A stretch of 64,000 nt of DNA from Pelomonas caseinilytica (GTDB lineage: Bacteria; Pseudomonadota; Gammaproteobacteria; Burkholderiales; Burkholderiaceae_C). Within the stretch, counting starts at the first letter, position 1. Each line of letters starts with the position of its first letter. Location: contig NZ_JAJTWT010000010.1 of NCBI RefSeq assembly GCF_021353235.1, forward strand, positions 62,001-126,000, written 5' to 3'. Both the position numbers and the translations under genes were made by a program. The notes beneath the pieces were generated by a model, which was not told the origin of the DNA, made no database searches, and worked only from the letters and a program-made list of their open reading frames with translations. Shown one piece after another: positions 34,047 to 42,118 of this stretch.

Positions 34047-37000
34047 TCAGAACTCGTAGCGGACATTCATGTCGTAGCTGCGACCCGGATTGAACCACTG
34101 GCGGGGCATGGGACCGGCGGTCTGCTGCTGGGTCTGGCGCTTCACCACGGCGGTCAGGTTCGTGACGTTGAACGACAACTTCAAGCCGTCACTGAAGGCG
34201 TAGTTCAAGCCGGCGTCCCACTGGCCGCCAGCTTCCATCCACACCGGCAAGCCCCAGCCCACGTCGCGGGCACCGGCGCGCGCCGGGTCGGCGCTGGTCG
34301 CATTCGTGCCCTGAGTGCTGTTGGCATTGACCGCCTGCAGGTAGCGGCTGCGCCAGTTGTAGGCCAGGCGAGCCGACAGCGGCCCCTTGTCGTACATCAG
34401 TCCGAGGTTGAAGGCGCCACGCGACAGCTCGGGCAACGGCAGATTCGTGAACGGCATGCCGTTGGTGTCGCAGCCGTAGATGAACAGGCTGGCGTTGGTC
34501 ACCGCATTGCCGGCGGGGCAATACTGCAGAGCGAAGTCGCGGTACAGCTTCTGCTTGCCGTCGATGTAGGTGTAGTTCGCCTGGACGCCAAAGCCCTTGG
34601 CCCACTCAGGCAGGACGTCCTTCAGGCCGGGGATCTTGTCCAGGTAGGTCTGGCCCGCCAGTTCCACGCCCTTGATCTTGCCGCTCGCCACGTTGTCCGG
34701 TCCGGTGATCGCGAAGGTCTGCGGATTGCCACCGACGCTGTTGTAGGTCCGCGTGTAGACGCTCTTCATGATGATGTCCTTGACATCCTTGTAGAAGACG
34801 GCGCCGGTGATCGACTGGCCAGACTGCGGATACCACTCCAGCGACAGGTCGGCGTTGTTCGCCGTGATCGGCTTCAACTTGGCGTTGCCCTGGTTTTCAC
34901 CCTTGTAGGTGGCGGTCTTGTTGTTCTGGTCGTAGGTTTGCGACAGCGTCACGTACTCGCGCAAGTCGCCAAAGCCCGGGCGGTAGATCGACTTGGCCAA
35001 GGCCACTCGGGCCTGCAACTGGTCGGTGAAGTTCACCTTCACGTTCAGCGACGGCAGGCCCTTGGTGTAGGAATGATCCTTGTCGATGGGCCGAGCGAAC
35101 GCGTCGAAGCGCGGGAGGTCGGGTGGCGTCTGGGCGTTGTAGTCGGGCTTGAAGATCTCGTAGCCGTGCGCCACGGCCTTGGAGCGCACGACGCGCAGGC
35201 CGACGCTGCCTTCCACCGGCAGCGGCAAGTCCTCGAAGCCGAAGCGCAGCGAGCCGTAGATCGCCTGCGTGTCCTCGCTGTGGCGGCCGATGTTCTTCGG
35301 GTCGTCGTCGTAGCCCAGCGGCGTGAAGGTATGGTTGCTCTTCCAGGTGTTGGGACCGGTGGCGTCGCAGGCGGCCTTCGAGGTGCCCCAGGGCAGTTGA
35401 GAGCTGTCCACGCACTGTTGATAGGCCACCGTCTCCGACAGGGTCTTGTAGCCATTCGGGTAGTCCCGGGCGATCGCCAGCGAGGGGAAGACGACGTTCG
35501 GCAGGCCGGGGATCAGTCCGCTGTAGAAGTTGCCGAAGGTGTTCACGTCGACCGGCGCGAGGTTGCCGTACCTGGGGTCGCTCAGGTAGCCCAGGCTGGC
35601 GCGGGACTGCCAGCTCTCGGGATCGGTCGCGCTCGGCAGTTGCCCCGCCACGGAAGTCTTCCTGACCTCCCAGGGATAGGCGATGGCGTTGTAGCCGTTA
35701 CCGCCCGCGTTCTGTGTCGTGGAACTGCGGCTGCTCAGGCGCACACCGAAGCGCAGCTCGCGCAGCACCGGGTTGTCCTCGAACTTGTAGCTGGCGTCGG
35801 CCTTCCACGCGTAGAGGTCGGCCTTGGCTTTGCTCTGCATCGCGAACGATGAATCCCAGTAGTAGTTGCCGGGGTCGGCGAGCCGCGAGGTCGCCAAGTC
35901 GTCGAAGGTGATCCTCACCGGGCCGCCGCCGCTGAGGTCGACGTTCATGCTGGGCACGAAGGTGTTCAGGTAGACGTTGGCCGACAGGCTGTCGTAGGTG
36001 GAATGCACCCACTGCATGTCGTTCTGCACCGCCCAGCGGTCGTTGATCTTCCACTTGAAGTTCCACGCCAGCTCGCCGGTGCGCGAGGTGCGATCGGAGA
36101 ACGCGCGGTTGGTGGAGAACTTCAGCCCGCCTTCGGGGTACTTGTTGGCCCCCAGGCCGCCGATGGGCATCGACAGCGTTCCCGACTGGAAGACGCCGCG
36201 GCTGTCGAACACGCCATTCGTGACCACGTTCTTGTACGGGTCCTCGTTGGAGGAAAAGAACGCCGCCTCGGTGTCGTTCTGCTTGGAGCCGGCGGCGAAA
36301 TAGGTCAGCGCCGACTGCATGTCGTTCTTCTTCCACTGCAGTGCAGCATAGACACCCAGGCGCTTGGTGTCGCCGGTGTTCGTGCGCCACGACGAGGATT
36401 CAGGCACCAGGCTGGTCATGCCTTCGCGGCCGGCCACGTCGGTGTGGGGGAAGAAGGCTCCGACCTGCAGCGACTGGTTCAGGAAGGTCGAGCGGTTGTA
36501 GGCGAGGTCGACCAGCACGCCCCACTTGCCCGAATCGGTGTCCCATTGGGTGGTGTAGAGGCCGGAAGCGCCCGGCGACCACTTGCGGCCGAGTTCGGCG
36601 TAATTGGCCTTGAGCGTGACGAAGGTCTTGGTGGTCTTGAAGTCGAAAGGCAGCCAGGTGCGCAGGTCGACCTGGCCGCTGACGCCGCCTTCGAGGCGGT
36701 CGGCCGAAGGGTTCTTGTAGACGTCGACACCGGCCATCAGTTCGGGCGGCACGTCGTCCCAGCTCAACTCGCGCCCCGGCCAGCCGGCGGAGAACATCTC
36801 GCGGCCGTTCAGATTGGACGAGCCCCAGGTCAGGCCGCGCACGGCGATGCCCGAGCCTTCGACCGAGAAGTGCTCCGGGTCGCCGCGCGAGCGGTTGCGG
36901 TTCATCGTCACGCCCACCACGCGCTGCAGCACCTCGGTGATCGATTTGTCCGGCAGCTTGCCCGCCTCTTCCGCAACGACGGAGTCGACGATCTCGTCGG

Positions 37001-37187
37001 CGTTCTGCTTGATCTTTTGCGCCGTCTGGAGCGCAGCGCGCTGGCCGGTCACGACCACGGTCTCCAGGTTGTCGGGCTTCTTGTCGTCGGTGGCCTGCGT
37101 CTGCGCTGCCGCGACGCCACCCGCCGTCAGTAGGAGCATGTGAACCATGCCGCGATGGACCGCAGTGGTTCGGAACTGTTTCTTCAT
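34047..37187 (-). CDS. TonB-dependent outer-membrane receptor (glycan type)
   Basis: Outer-membrane receptor of about 1046 residues, expected to import oligosaccharides with energy from TonB. After a signal peptide (MVHMLLLTAGGVAAAQ) comes a plug domain with LETVVVTGQRAAL, LPDKSITEVLQRVVGVTMNR and IAVRGL. A 22-strand barrel follows with the C-terminal RSYDMNVRYEF ending in Phe, as required for barrel assembly. The size and the plug wording match carbohydrate receptors of Caulobacter/Xanthomonas type. The ATG at 37187 is chosen for its GGAGACACC site; the open frame extends upstream without similarity. It follows the lipoprotein gene and sits in the middle of the two halogenase genes, an architecture typical of receptor-centred glycan loci without SusD. 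Confidence 0.93.
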   Translation of the reverse strand: MKKQFRTTAVHRGMVHMLLLTAGGVAAAQTQATDDKKPDNLETVVVTGQRAALQTAQKIKQNADEIVDSVVAEEAGKLPDKSITEVLQRVVGVTMNRNRSRGDPEHFSVEGSGIAVRGLTWGSSNLNGREMFSAGWPGRELSWDDVPPELMAGVDVYKNPSADRLEGGVSGQVDLRTWLPFDFKTTKTFVTLKANYAELGRKWSPGASGLYTTQWDTDSGKWGVLVDLAYNRSTFLNQSLQVGAFFPHTDVAGREGMTSLVPESSSWRTNTGDTKRLGVYAALQWKKNDMQSALTYFAAGSKQNDTEAAFFSSNEDPYKNVVTNGVFDSRGVFQSGTLSMPIGGLGANKYPEGGLKFSTNRAFSDRTSRTGELAWNFKWKINDRWAVQNDMQWVHSTYDSLSANVYLNTFVPSMNVDLSGGGPVRITFDDLATSRLADPGNYYWDSSFAMQSKAKADLYAWKADASYKFEDNPVLRELRFGVRLSSRSSTTQNAGGNGYNAIAYPWEVRKTSVAGQLPSATDPESWQSRASLGYLSDPRYGNLAPVDVNTFGNFYSGLIPGLPNVVFPSLAIARDYPNGYKTLSETVAYQQCVDSSQLPWGTSKAACDATGPNTWKSNHTFTPLGYDDDPKNIGRHSEDTQAIYGSLRFGFEDLPLPVEGSVGLRVVRSKAVAHGYEIFKPDYNAQTPPDLPRFDAFARPIDKDHSYTKGLPSLNVKVNFTDQLQARVALAKSIYRPGFGDLREYVTLSQTYDQNNKTATYKGENQGNAKLKPITANNADLSLEWYPQSGQSITGAVFYKDVKDIIMKSVYTRTYNSVGGNPQTFAITGPDNVASGKIKGVELAGQTYLDKIPGLKDVLPEWAKGFGVQANYTYIDGKQKLYRDFALQYCPAGNAVTNASLFIYGCDTNGMPFTNLPLPELSRGAFNLGLMYDKGPLSARLAYNWRSRYLQAVNANSTQGTNATSADPARAGARDVGWGLPVWMEAGGQWDAGLNYAFSDGLKLSFNVTNLTAVVKRQTQQQTAGPMPRQWFNPGRSYDMNVRYEF

Positions 37188-37256
37188 GGTGTCTCCGTCT
37201 TCCTTTGATATGTCCTGCTGCAGCGCGCCGATCTCGGCGCTACCGCTTGCCCGGCA

Positions 37257-37309
37257 CCCCGTGTCGGGGCCCCGGCGGTGCGCGCCCTTGTCCCGACCCA
37301 TGCGGGGAC
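37257..37309. other. GC-rich hairpins between lipoprotein and TonB receptor genes
   Basis: The 158-bp gap holds CCCCG-TGT-CGGGG (37257-37269) and GTCCC paired with GGGAC (37290-37309). They could tune the ratio of lipoprotein to receptor within one transcript. No operator dyad was seen in this gap. Confidence 0.4.
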
Positions 37310-37345
37310 CCCTCATGCGCGCGCACCGTCCGTCGCGGGCGGGGG

Positions 37346-38764
37346 TTACTGGATGGTGATGGCGCCCTTGATCGTCAGGTCGGAGGCGTAGATGCCGTCG
37401 GTCTTCAGCGTCGTGTTGACATCCATCAGATAGAACCTCGCCCTGACGACGTTGGAGGACTGAAGCAGCGTGGTTGCCGAGGTGCGTGCCGCCGCGAACT
37501 TGTCCAGGGCCGCCGCGAATGCCGCGGCATTGGTCGGCTGGCCGGAACCGTCGAAGGGGTTGGGCAGCGTGCGCACGTCGTTGTCCAGCGACGCCGTCGT
37601 GACGCCCGACAAGCCGCAGGAGTCGGTGACCGCGAAGTTACTCAGCGGCACGGCGTAGCTGATCAACCCGGGCGCCGGGGCCCAGATCAGGGTGCTCAGC
37701 GTCACGTTGCAGCCGTTGTTTCGCTTGCCCAGGTCCAGGTGCACGACGATGGGCTTGGCGGCCGTGTAGAGGTTGGCGTTCACGCCCAGCGTGAAGCCCA
37801 GCGCCTTCTCCGTGGTCACCTGCAGCCCGCCGGTGGTGTCGCCGGACGAATTGAAGCCCGTCACGCCCGGCGCGAAGATTTCGATGCGGTTGAAGCTGTA
37901 CTGCCAGCCGCCCGGCGTCCATTTGCTGTCCGGGAGGTGCAGCGCGGAAGTCAGCGAGGAGCCGTCATCGGAGACGCTGCGATAGCACCAGTCGCCGCCC
38001 GCGTTGGCGTCGCACCATTCCCAGCCTGCATTCAGCGGGCTGCCCCAGGGATTGACGGTCACGCCGCCGCCCTGCTTGGTGCTCAGTCCGTTGGACGAGC
38101 CGCGACCGCTGCCAGGCGCAAAGCCGTCCGCCACAACGAGCGGGTCGACGGCGATGAATCGCTGCGTCGTCTGCGCAGCATAGGTGTCGTTGCCCGACTG
38201 GGCCGCCGACACGGCGCATGAGCCCTTGCCCAGCAGCTTGAGGTTGCTGCCGTCGATCGTGCACACCGTGGGCGTATCGCTCGAGAACGTGACCGGCAGC
38301 CCCGAGCTCGCCGTCGCGCTGAGCGGCACCGAAGCCGTCGCCGAACTGAGCACGTAGTCGGGCGGCGTGAAGCTCACCTCCTGCGTGTGCTTGAGCACGT
38401 TGAACAGCTGGCTCGTGTCGTCGGCCGCGGCCCATTTCACGCCGTCGGTGCCCGCGCCGCCGGCTTGGCTGGCGATGACCAGGCACTCGCCCGCGGCGAC
38501 GAGGGTCAGCTGGTCGCCTGCCACGGTGCAGGTTGTGGGCGTGCCGCTGCGGAAGCTGACCGGCAGCCCCGAACTGGCCGAGGCCGACAAGGTGGTGGGG
38601 CCACTCAGCAGCATGCCGCCGCCGGGGTACTTGAAGTTGATGACCTGCAGCCGGCCTTCGGAGTTGCCGCCGCTGCCGCCCCCGCCGCCCCCGCAGGCGG
38701 CCAACATGGCACCCACTGCCAGCGCTGTCATCCTGCTTCCGTGCCGAAACACCTTTTGCGTCAC
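37346..38764 (-). CDS. Surface lipoprotein with two Ig-like repeats (candidate glycan-binding partner of the receptor)
   Basis: Lipoprotein of about 472 residues. The lipobox is LAVGAMLAAC followed by a poly-Gly tether. Two immunoglobulin-like repeats follow, each with GLPVxFxSxTPTxCT and a later conserved Cys (about 50-115 and 135-200). The C-terminal half (about 225-472) has a sugar-binding jelly-roll look (WGSPLNAGWEWCD, GGWQYSFNRIEIF, VHLDLGKRNNGCN). The GTG at 38764 is the likely start since CAGGAGACAGAAC precedes it and the lipoprotein signal follows; the longer open frame to 38950 has no such signals. It lies immediately upstream of the TonB receptor, the position SusD or surface glycan-binding proteins take in Bacteroidetes. 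No enzyme motif recognised; the binding role is inference. Confidence 0.8.
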   Translation of the reverse strand: MTQKVFRHGSRMTALAVGAMLAACGGGGGGSGGNSEGRLQVINFKYPGGGMLLSGPTTLSASASSGLPVSFRSGTPTTCTVAGDQLTLVAAGECLVIASQAGGAGTDGVKWAAADDTSQLFNVLKHTQEVSFTPPDYVLSSATASVPLSATASSGLPVTFSSDTPTVCTIDGSNLKLLGKGSCAVSAAQSGNDTYAAQTTQRFIAVDPLVVADGFAPGSGRGSSNGLSTKQGGGVTVNPWGSPLNAGWEWCDANAGGDWCYRSVSDDGSSLTSALHLPDSKWTPGGWQYSFNRIEIFAPGVTGFNSSGDTTGGLQVTTEKALGFTLGVNANLYTAAKPIVVHLDLGKRNNGCNVTLSTLIWAPAPGLISYAVPLSNFAVTDSCGLSGVTTASLDNDVRTLPNPFDGSGQPTNAAAFAAALDKFAAARTSATTLLQSSNVVRARFYLMDVNTTLKTDGIYASDLTIKGAITIQ

Positions 38765-38788
38765 GTTCTGTCTCCTGGTTTTATTGAC

Positions 38789-38799
38789 TGGTCTGGCCA
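38789..38799. promoter_or_regulatory. FadR-type operator upstream of the lipoprotein-receptor unit
   Basis: Dyad TGGTCTGGCCA, centre 38794, 30 bp upstream of the GTG at 38764 (minus strand). One position deviates from the consensus. The GntR regulator at 42009 has its nearest dyad at the same distance. Confidence 0.6.
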
Positions 38800-38874
38800 A
38801 AAAGAGGCCAAGCCACGGGCTTTGAGGGTCTGGCAAGGCGCCAGCACACCCCTGATACGCAAATCTTAGGACGG

Positions 38875-38931
38875 CGGTATGACCAAACAGAAGTAGGGCA
38901 AACTCCTGGTCAGACCAAAGTGGCTTGACCA
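38875..38931. promoter_or_regulatory. FadR-type operator triplet upstream of halogenase 2
   Basis: CGGTATGACCA (38875-38885), TGGTCAGACCA (38907-38917) and TGGCTTGACCA (38921-38931), with centre spacing of 32 and 14 bp. The last site ends 17 bp before the ATG at 38949. Confidence 0.75.
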
Positions 38932-38948
38932 CAACAATTGGGGGTTTC

Positions 38949-40499
38949 ATGGAGTTTCATCGCATGCAAAGTCACGCCCTACGCAACATCGTCATCGTCG
39001 GCGGCGGCAGCGCCGGCTGGATCACGGCGGCCCCCTTGGCTCGGATGCTCGGCGGGCGCGATGGCGCCGGCACCTGCGCCGTAACCCTGGTGGAATCGCC
39101 CGACATCGGCACGGTGGGGGTCGGCGAGGCGACGCTGCCCACCGTCCGCTTCTACAACCAGATGCTGGGCCTCGACGAGATCGACTTCGTCCGCAAGACC
39201 CAGGCGAGCTTCAAGCTCGGCATCGAGTTCCGCGACTGGGGGCGGGTCGGGCACCGCTTCTTCCACGGCTTCGGCGGCTTCGGCCCGGCCATCCACCAGC
39301 GGCCGCTGTGGTCCTACTGGCTGCGCCTGCGCGAGCTGGACCCCGCCCTACCCTCCTACGAGGAATGGTCGACGGCCACGATGATGGCGCGCAGCCAGCG
39401 GTTCATGCCGCCCCAGCCGGGCGAGCCGGCGCCGGCCAACGCCTTCGACTTCGCCTACCACTTCGACGCCACGCTGTACGCCGCCTACCTGCGCGACTAC
39501 GCGGTGCGGCACGGCGCACGGCACCTGCAGGGGACGATAGACCGTGTCGAGACCGCCGAGCACAACGGCTTCGTCACGGCCCTGCATCTGAGCGACGGCC
39601 GCCGCATCGAGGGCGACCTCTTCATCGACTGCTCGGGTTTCCGGGCCCTGCTGATCGGCGGCGCGATGAATTCACCCTACGAGGACTGGAGCCACTGGCT
39701 GCCCTGCGACCGCGCCCTGGCCGTGCCCTGTGCCCGTGCAGAGCGCACGACGCCCTACACCACGTCGACGGCCCGCAGCGCCGGCTGGCAATGGCGCATC
39801 CCGCTGCAACACCGCACCGGCAACGGCCTGGTCTACAGCAGCAGCCATCTCGCCGACGACGAGGCGGCCCGGCTGCTGCTGGCCAGTCTCGATGGCCAGG
39901 CGCTGGACGAGCCCCGCCAGCAGCGCTTCGTCGCCGGGCGGCGCAAGCGGGCCTGGGTGAAGAACGTCGTGGCCATCGGCCTGTCCTCGGGCTTCCTGGA
40001 GCCGCTGGAGTCCACGAGCATCCACCTCATCATGGAGGCGGTTGGCCGCCTGACGGCCCTGCTGCCCGACCGGGATTTCGCACCCACGCTGGCCGACGAG
40101 TTCAACCGCCAGATGGCCTACCGCTACGAGTCGGTGCGCGACTTCATCATCCTGCACTACGCGCTCGGCGAGCGCCGCGACAGCGAGTTCTGGCGCTACT
40201 GCGCCACCATGAGCATTCCGGATGGCCTGGCCCACCAGATCGAGCTGTTCCGCCAGAGTGGGCGGGTGGCCATCCTGGAGCCCGAAGGCTTCGCCGAGCC
40301 CTCCTGGGTGTCGCTGCTGCTGGGCCTGGGCGTCGTGCCCCGGCGCCATGATCCCTACGCCGACCTGGTCGATGCCGAGGGCGTGAGGCGGCATCTGCTC
40401 GGCGTGCGCGAGGCCATCCAGCGGGCCGTCTCGGCCATGCCTTCGCACGACGACTTCCTGGCCCGCCTGTCCGGCGGGCCAGTCTCGACCAGGCCTTAA
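38949..40499 (+). CDS. Flavin-dependent tryptophan-halogenase-family protein 2
   Basis: Second halogenase-like flavoenzyme, 516 residues, clearly related to the one at 32429. Shared motifs: IVGGGSAGWITA, GVGEATLPTVRFYNQ, a Lys in ASFKLGIEF, WQWRIPLQ (halogenase-type WxWxIP) and NVVAIGLSSGFLEPLESTSIHL. The ATG at 38949 follows a GGGGG stretch; an ATG at 38964 is also possible. It is divergent from the lipoprotein-receptor unit, with three FadR-type operators in the shared promoter, so expression should track the glycan locus. Its stop overlaps the convergent regulator stop by 4 bases. Catalytic motifs look intact; the substrate is unknown. Confidence 0.87.
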   Translation: MEFHRMQSHALRNIVIVGGGSAGWITAAPLARMLGGRDGAGTCAVTLVESPDIGTVGVGEATLPTVRFYNQMLGLDEIDFVRKTQASFKLGIEFRDWGRVGHRFFHGFGGFGPAIHQRPLWSYWLRLRELDPALPSYEEWSTATMMARSQRFMPPQPGEPAPANAFDFAYHFDATLYAAYLRDYAVRHGARHLQGTIDRVETAEHNGFVTALHLSDGRRIEGDLFIDCSGFRALLIGGAMNSPYEDWSHWLPCDRALAVPCARAERTTPYTTSTARSAGWQWRIPLQHRTGNGLVYSSSHLADDEAARLLLASLDGQALDEPRQQRFVAGRRKRAWVKNVVAIGLSSGFLEPLESTSIHLIMEAVGRLTALLPDRDFAPTLADEFNRQMAYRYESVRDFIILHYALGERRDSEFWRYCATMSIPDGLAHQIELFRQSGRVAILEPEGFAEPSWVSLLLGLGVVPRRHDPYADLVDAEGVRRHLLGVREAIQRAVSAMPSHDDFLARLSGGPVSTRP

Positions 40500-41275
40500 C
40501 CGGCCGGAGCGCCGCTGGCCACGGTGTCCTCCGGCTCGCCGGCCCAGCGGCCGTGCGAGGCGAGCAGATGGCTGCTCAGCGCCGCCGCGGCGGCCTGTGG
40601 ATTGCGAGCCTCCAGCGCCCGGTAGATGGCCTCGTGCTCGGCCAGCGCGACCTGCCAGTTCACGGGCGACGCTTCCACCTGGCCGCTCATGCGCGCGGCG
40701 AGCGGGCCGTGGCGGCCGTCGAAAAGCGCGCCCACCATGCTCGCCAGCATGGCGTTGCCGGTGAGCTCGGCGATGCTGAGGTGAAAGCGCCGGTCGGCGT
40801 CCACCGGCTTGACGCCGTGCGCATGGGCGTCGCGCATGGCCTGCAGCGCCTCGCCGACGCGTTGCAGGCCCTCCGGAGTGACACGCGCGGCGGCGAGGGC
40901 GATGACGGCGCCCTCCAGCACCACGCGCGCCTGCATCAGCTCGGCCGGGCTGTCGCCCAGCGCCGACGTGGCGCCTGCGCCGCCCGAGGGAGGCGCGCAG
41001 ACATAGACGCCCGAGCCGCCGCGGATCTCGACGCGGCCGTCGATCTCCAGCGCGATCAAGGCCTCGCGCAGCGACGGCCGGGACAGGCCCAGCTGCTGCG
41101 CCAGGTCCCGCTCCGCGGGCAGGCGCGAGCCCGGGGTGAGACCCTCGGCGTCGATCAGCGCCCGGACCCGGTCCGCGTTCAGCTGGTACTGGCGGCGGAC
41201 CTCCGGGCCGCGCGGCGACGGCATGTCGGCGGGCGCCTGGGAGGCCGACCGCCCCGATTTGGCTGGCGAACTCAC
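40496..41275 (-). CDS. FadR-subfamily GntR transcriptional regulator B
   Basis: DNA-binding regulator of about 259 residues (242 if the ATG at 41224 is used). It has an N-terminal winged helix (LTPGSRLPAERDLAQQLGLS, RPSLREALIALEIDG, wing IRGGSGVYV) and an FCD effector domain with likely metal ligands in DADRRFHLSIAEL and the two C-terminal His (SSHLLASHGRW). The GTG at 41275 overlaps the stop of regulator A as GTGA, suggesting translational coupling. It is roughly 75-80% identical to regulator A, with an identical recognition helix and wing, so both should bind the same operator, most likely the TGGTCnGACCA dyads of this locus. The effector is unknown; a fucose- or uronate-pathway acid is plausible. 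Confidence 0.9.
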   Translation of the reverse strand: MSSPAKSGRSASQAPADMPSPRGPEVRRQYQLNADRVRALIDAEGLTPGSRLPAERDLAQQLGLSRPSLREALIALEIDGRVEIRGGSGVYVCAPPSGGAGATSALGDSPAELMQARVVLEGAVIALAAARVTPEGLQRVGEALQAMRDAHAHGVKPVDADRRFHLSIAELTGNAMLASMVGALFDGRHGPLAARMSGQVEASPVNWQVALAEHEAIYRALEARNPQAAAAALSSHLLASHGRWAGEPEDTVASGAPAG

Positions 41276-42009
41276 GAGGCCTCGACGATCGTCTTGCCCG
41301 CCGAGTCCGCCGATTCTCCGGCCCAGCGATCGTGGGAGGCCAGCAGGTGCGTGCACATGGCCGCCGCGGCCGCCTGGGGATTGCGAGCCTCCAGCGCCCG
41401 ATAGATGGCCTCGTGCTCGCCGAGGGCGGCCTGCCAGGTGTGCGTCGACTCGACCTGGCCGCTCATGCGCGCGGCGATGGGGCCGTGACGGCCGTCGAAG
41501 AGGTTGCCAACCATGTCCACCAGCACCGAGTTGCCCGCCAGCTCCGCAATGCTGAGGTGGAAACGCCGGTCCGCCTCCACCGGCTTGCGGCCGCCGGCAT
41601 GTTCGTCGCGCATGGCGGCCAGCGCCTCTTCGACGCGCTGCAGCCCCGCCTTGGTGACCCGCGCCGCCGCCAGCGTGATGATGGCGCCTTCGAGCACGAC
41701 GCGCGCCTGCATCAGCTCGGCAGGGCTTTCGCCCAGGGCCGAGGTGGCGGCCTCGCCGGTGCCGGCCGGGGTCGGGCAGACGTAGACCCCCGAGCCCCCG
41801 CGGATCTCGACGCGGCCGTCGATTTCCAGGGCGATCAGGGCCTCGCGCAGCGAGGGGCGCGACACGCCCAATTGCAGCGACAGTTCGCGCTCCGCGGGCA
41901 GGCGCGAGCCCGGAGCCAGCTTCTCGTCCTCGATGAGGGCGCGGATGCGGTCGGCAACCAGTTGGTATTGCCGGCGCGAGTCGCCGGTGCGGTGGGGAGT
42001 AGGAGGCAT
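41272..42009 (-). CDS. FadR-subfamily GntR transcriptional regulator A
   Basis: DNA-binding regulator of 245 residues, paralogue of the gene that follows it. Winged helix at about 10-75 (LAPGSRLPAERELSLQLGVS, RPSLREALIALEIDG, IRGGSGVYVC) and an FCD domain (about 95-235; EADRRFHLSIAEL, EHEAIYRALEARNPQ, THLLASHDRW). The ATG at 42009 has GAGAGAAG upstream; an in-frame ATG at 42057 would run into a dyad region. An operator-like dyad lies 30 bp upstream, implying autoregulation. Divergent from the large hydrolase block that starts with GH35. Probably the local repressor, released by a sugar-acid intermediate; this is inferred from family behaviour. Confidence 0.9.
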   Translation of the reverse strand: MPPTPHRTGDSRRQYQLVADRIRALIEDEKLAPGSRLPAERELSLQLGVSRPSLREALIALEIDGRVEIRGGSGVYVCPTPAGTGEAATSALGESPAELMQARVVLEGAIITLAAARVTKAGLQRVEEALAAMRDEHAGGRKPVEADRRFHLSIAELAGNSVLVDMVGNLFDGRHGPIAARMSGQVESTHTWQAALGEHEAIYRALEARNPQAAAAAMCTHLLASHDRWAGESADSAGKTIVEAS

Positions 42010-42033
42010 GCCGCGATCTTCTCTCGGACGAAG

Positions 42034-42044
42034 TGGACTGACCA
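42034..42044. promoter_or_regulatory. FadR-type operator upstream of regulator A
   Basis: TGGACTGACCA, centre 42039, keeps both outer half-sites and differs from the consensus at the fourth base. It is 30 bp upstream of the regulator ATG (minus strand) and probably serves autoregulation. Confidence 0.6.
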
Positions 42045-42057
42045 GATGGTAGCGCAA

Positions 42058-42116
42058 ACACCGGTGTGATAACCGGATTACCCATCAAACATGCCAAAAC
42101 GGATATCGGGGTAATC
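42058..42116. promoter_or_regulatory. Additional dyads in the regulator/GH35 promoter
   Basis: Three dyads differ from the FadR pattern: ACACCGGTGT (42058-42067, perfect palindrome), CCGGT-N6-ACCGG (42061-42076) and GATTACCC (42076-42083) paired with GGGTAATC (42109-42116). They may bind a second regulator such as the NarL-type protein. Overlapping symmetry makes the exact site uncertain. Confidence 0.45.
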
Positions 42117-42118
42117 AC

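Noticed and set aside
38765-38950. N-terminal extension of the lipoprotein to an ATG at 38950
   Set aside because: It would cover the operator array and place a non-signal sequence before the lipobox. The GTG at 38764 has a strong ribosome binding site and gives a normal lipoprotein signal.
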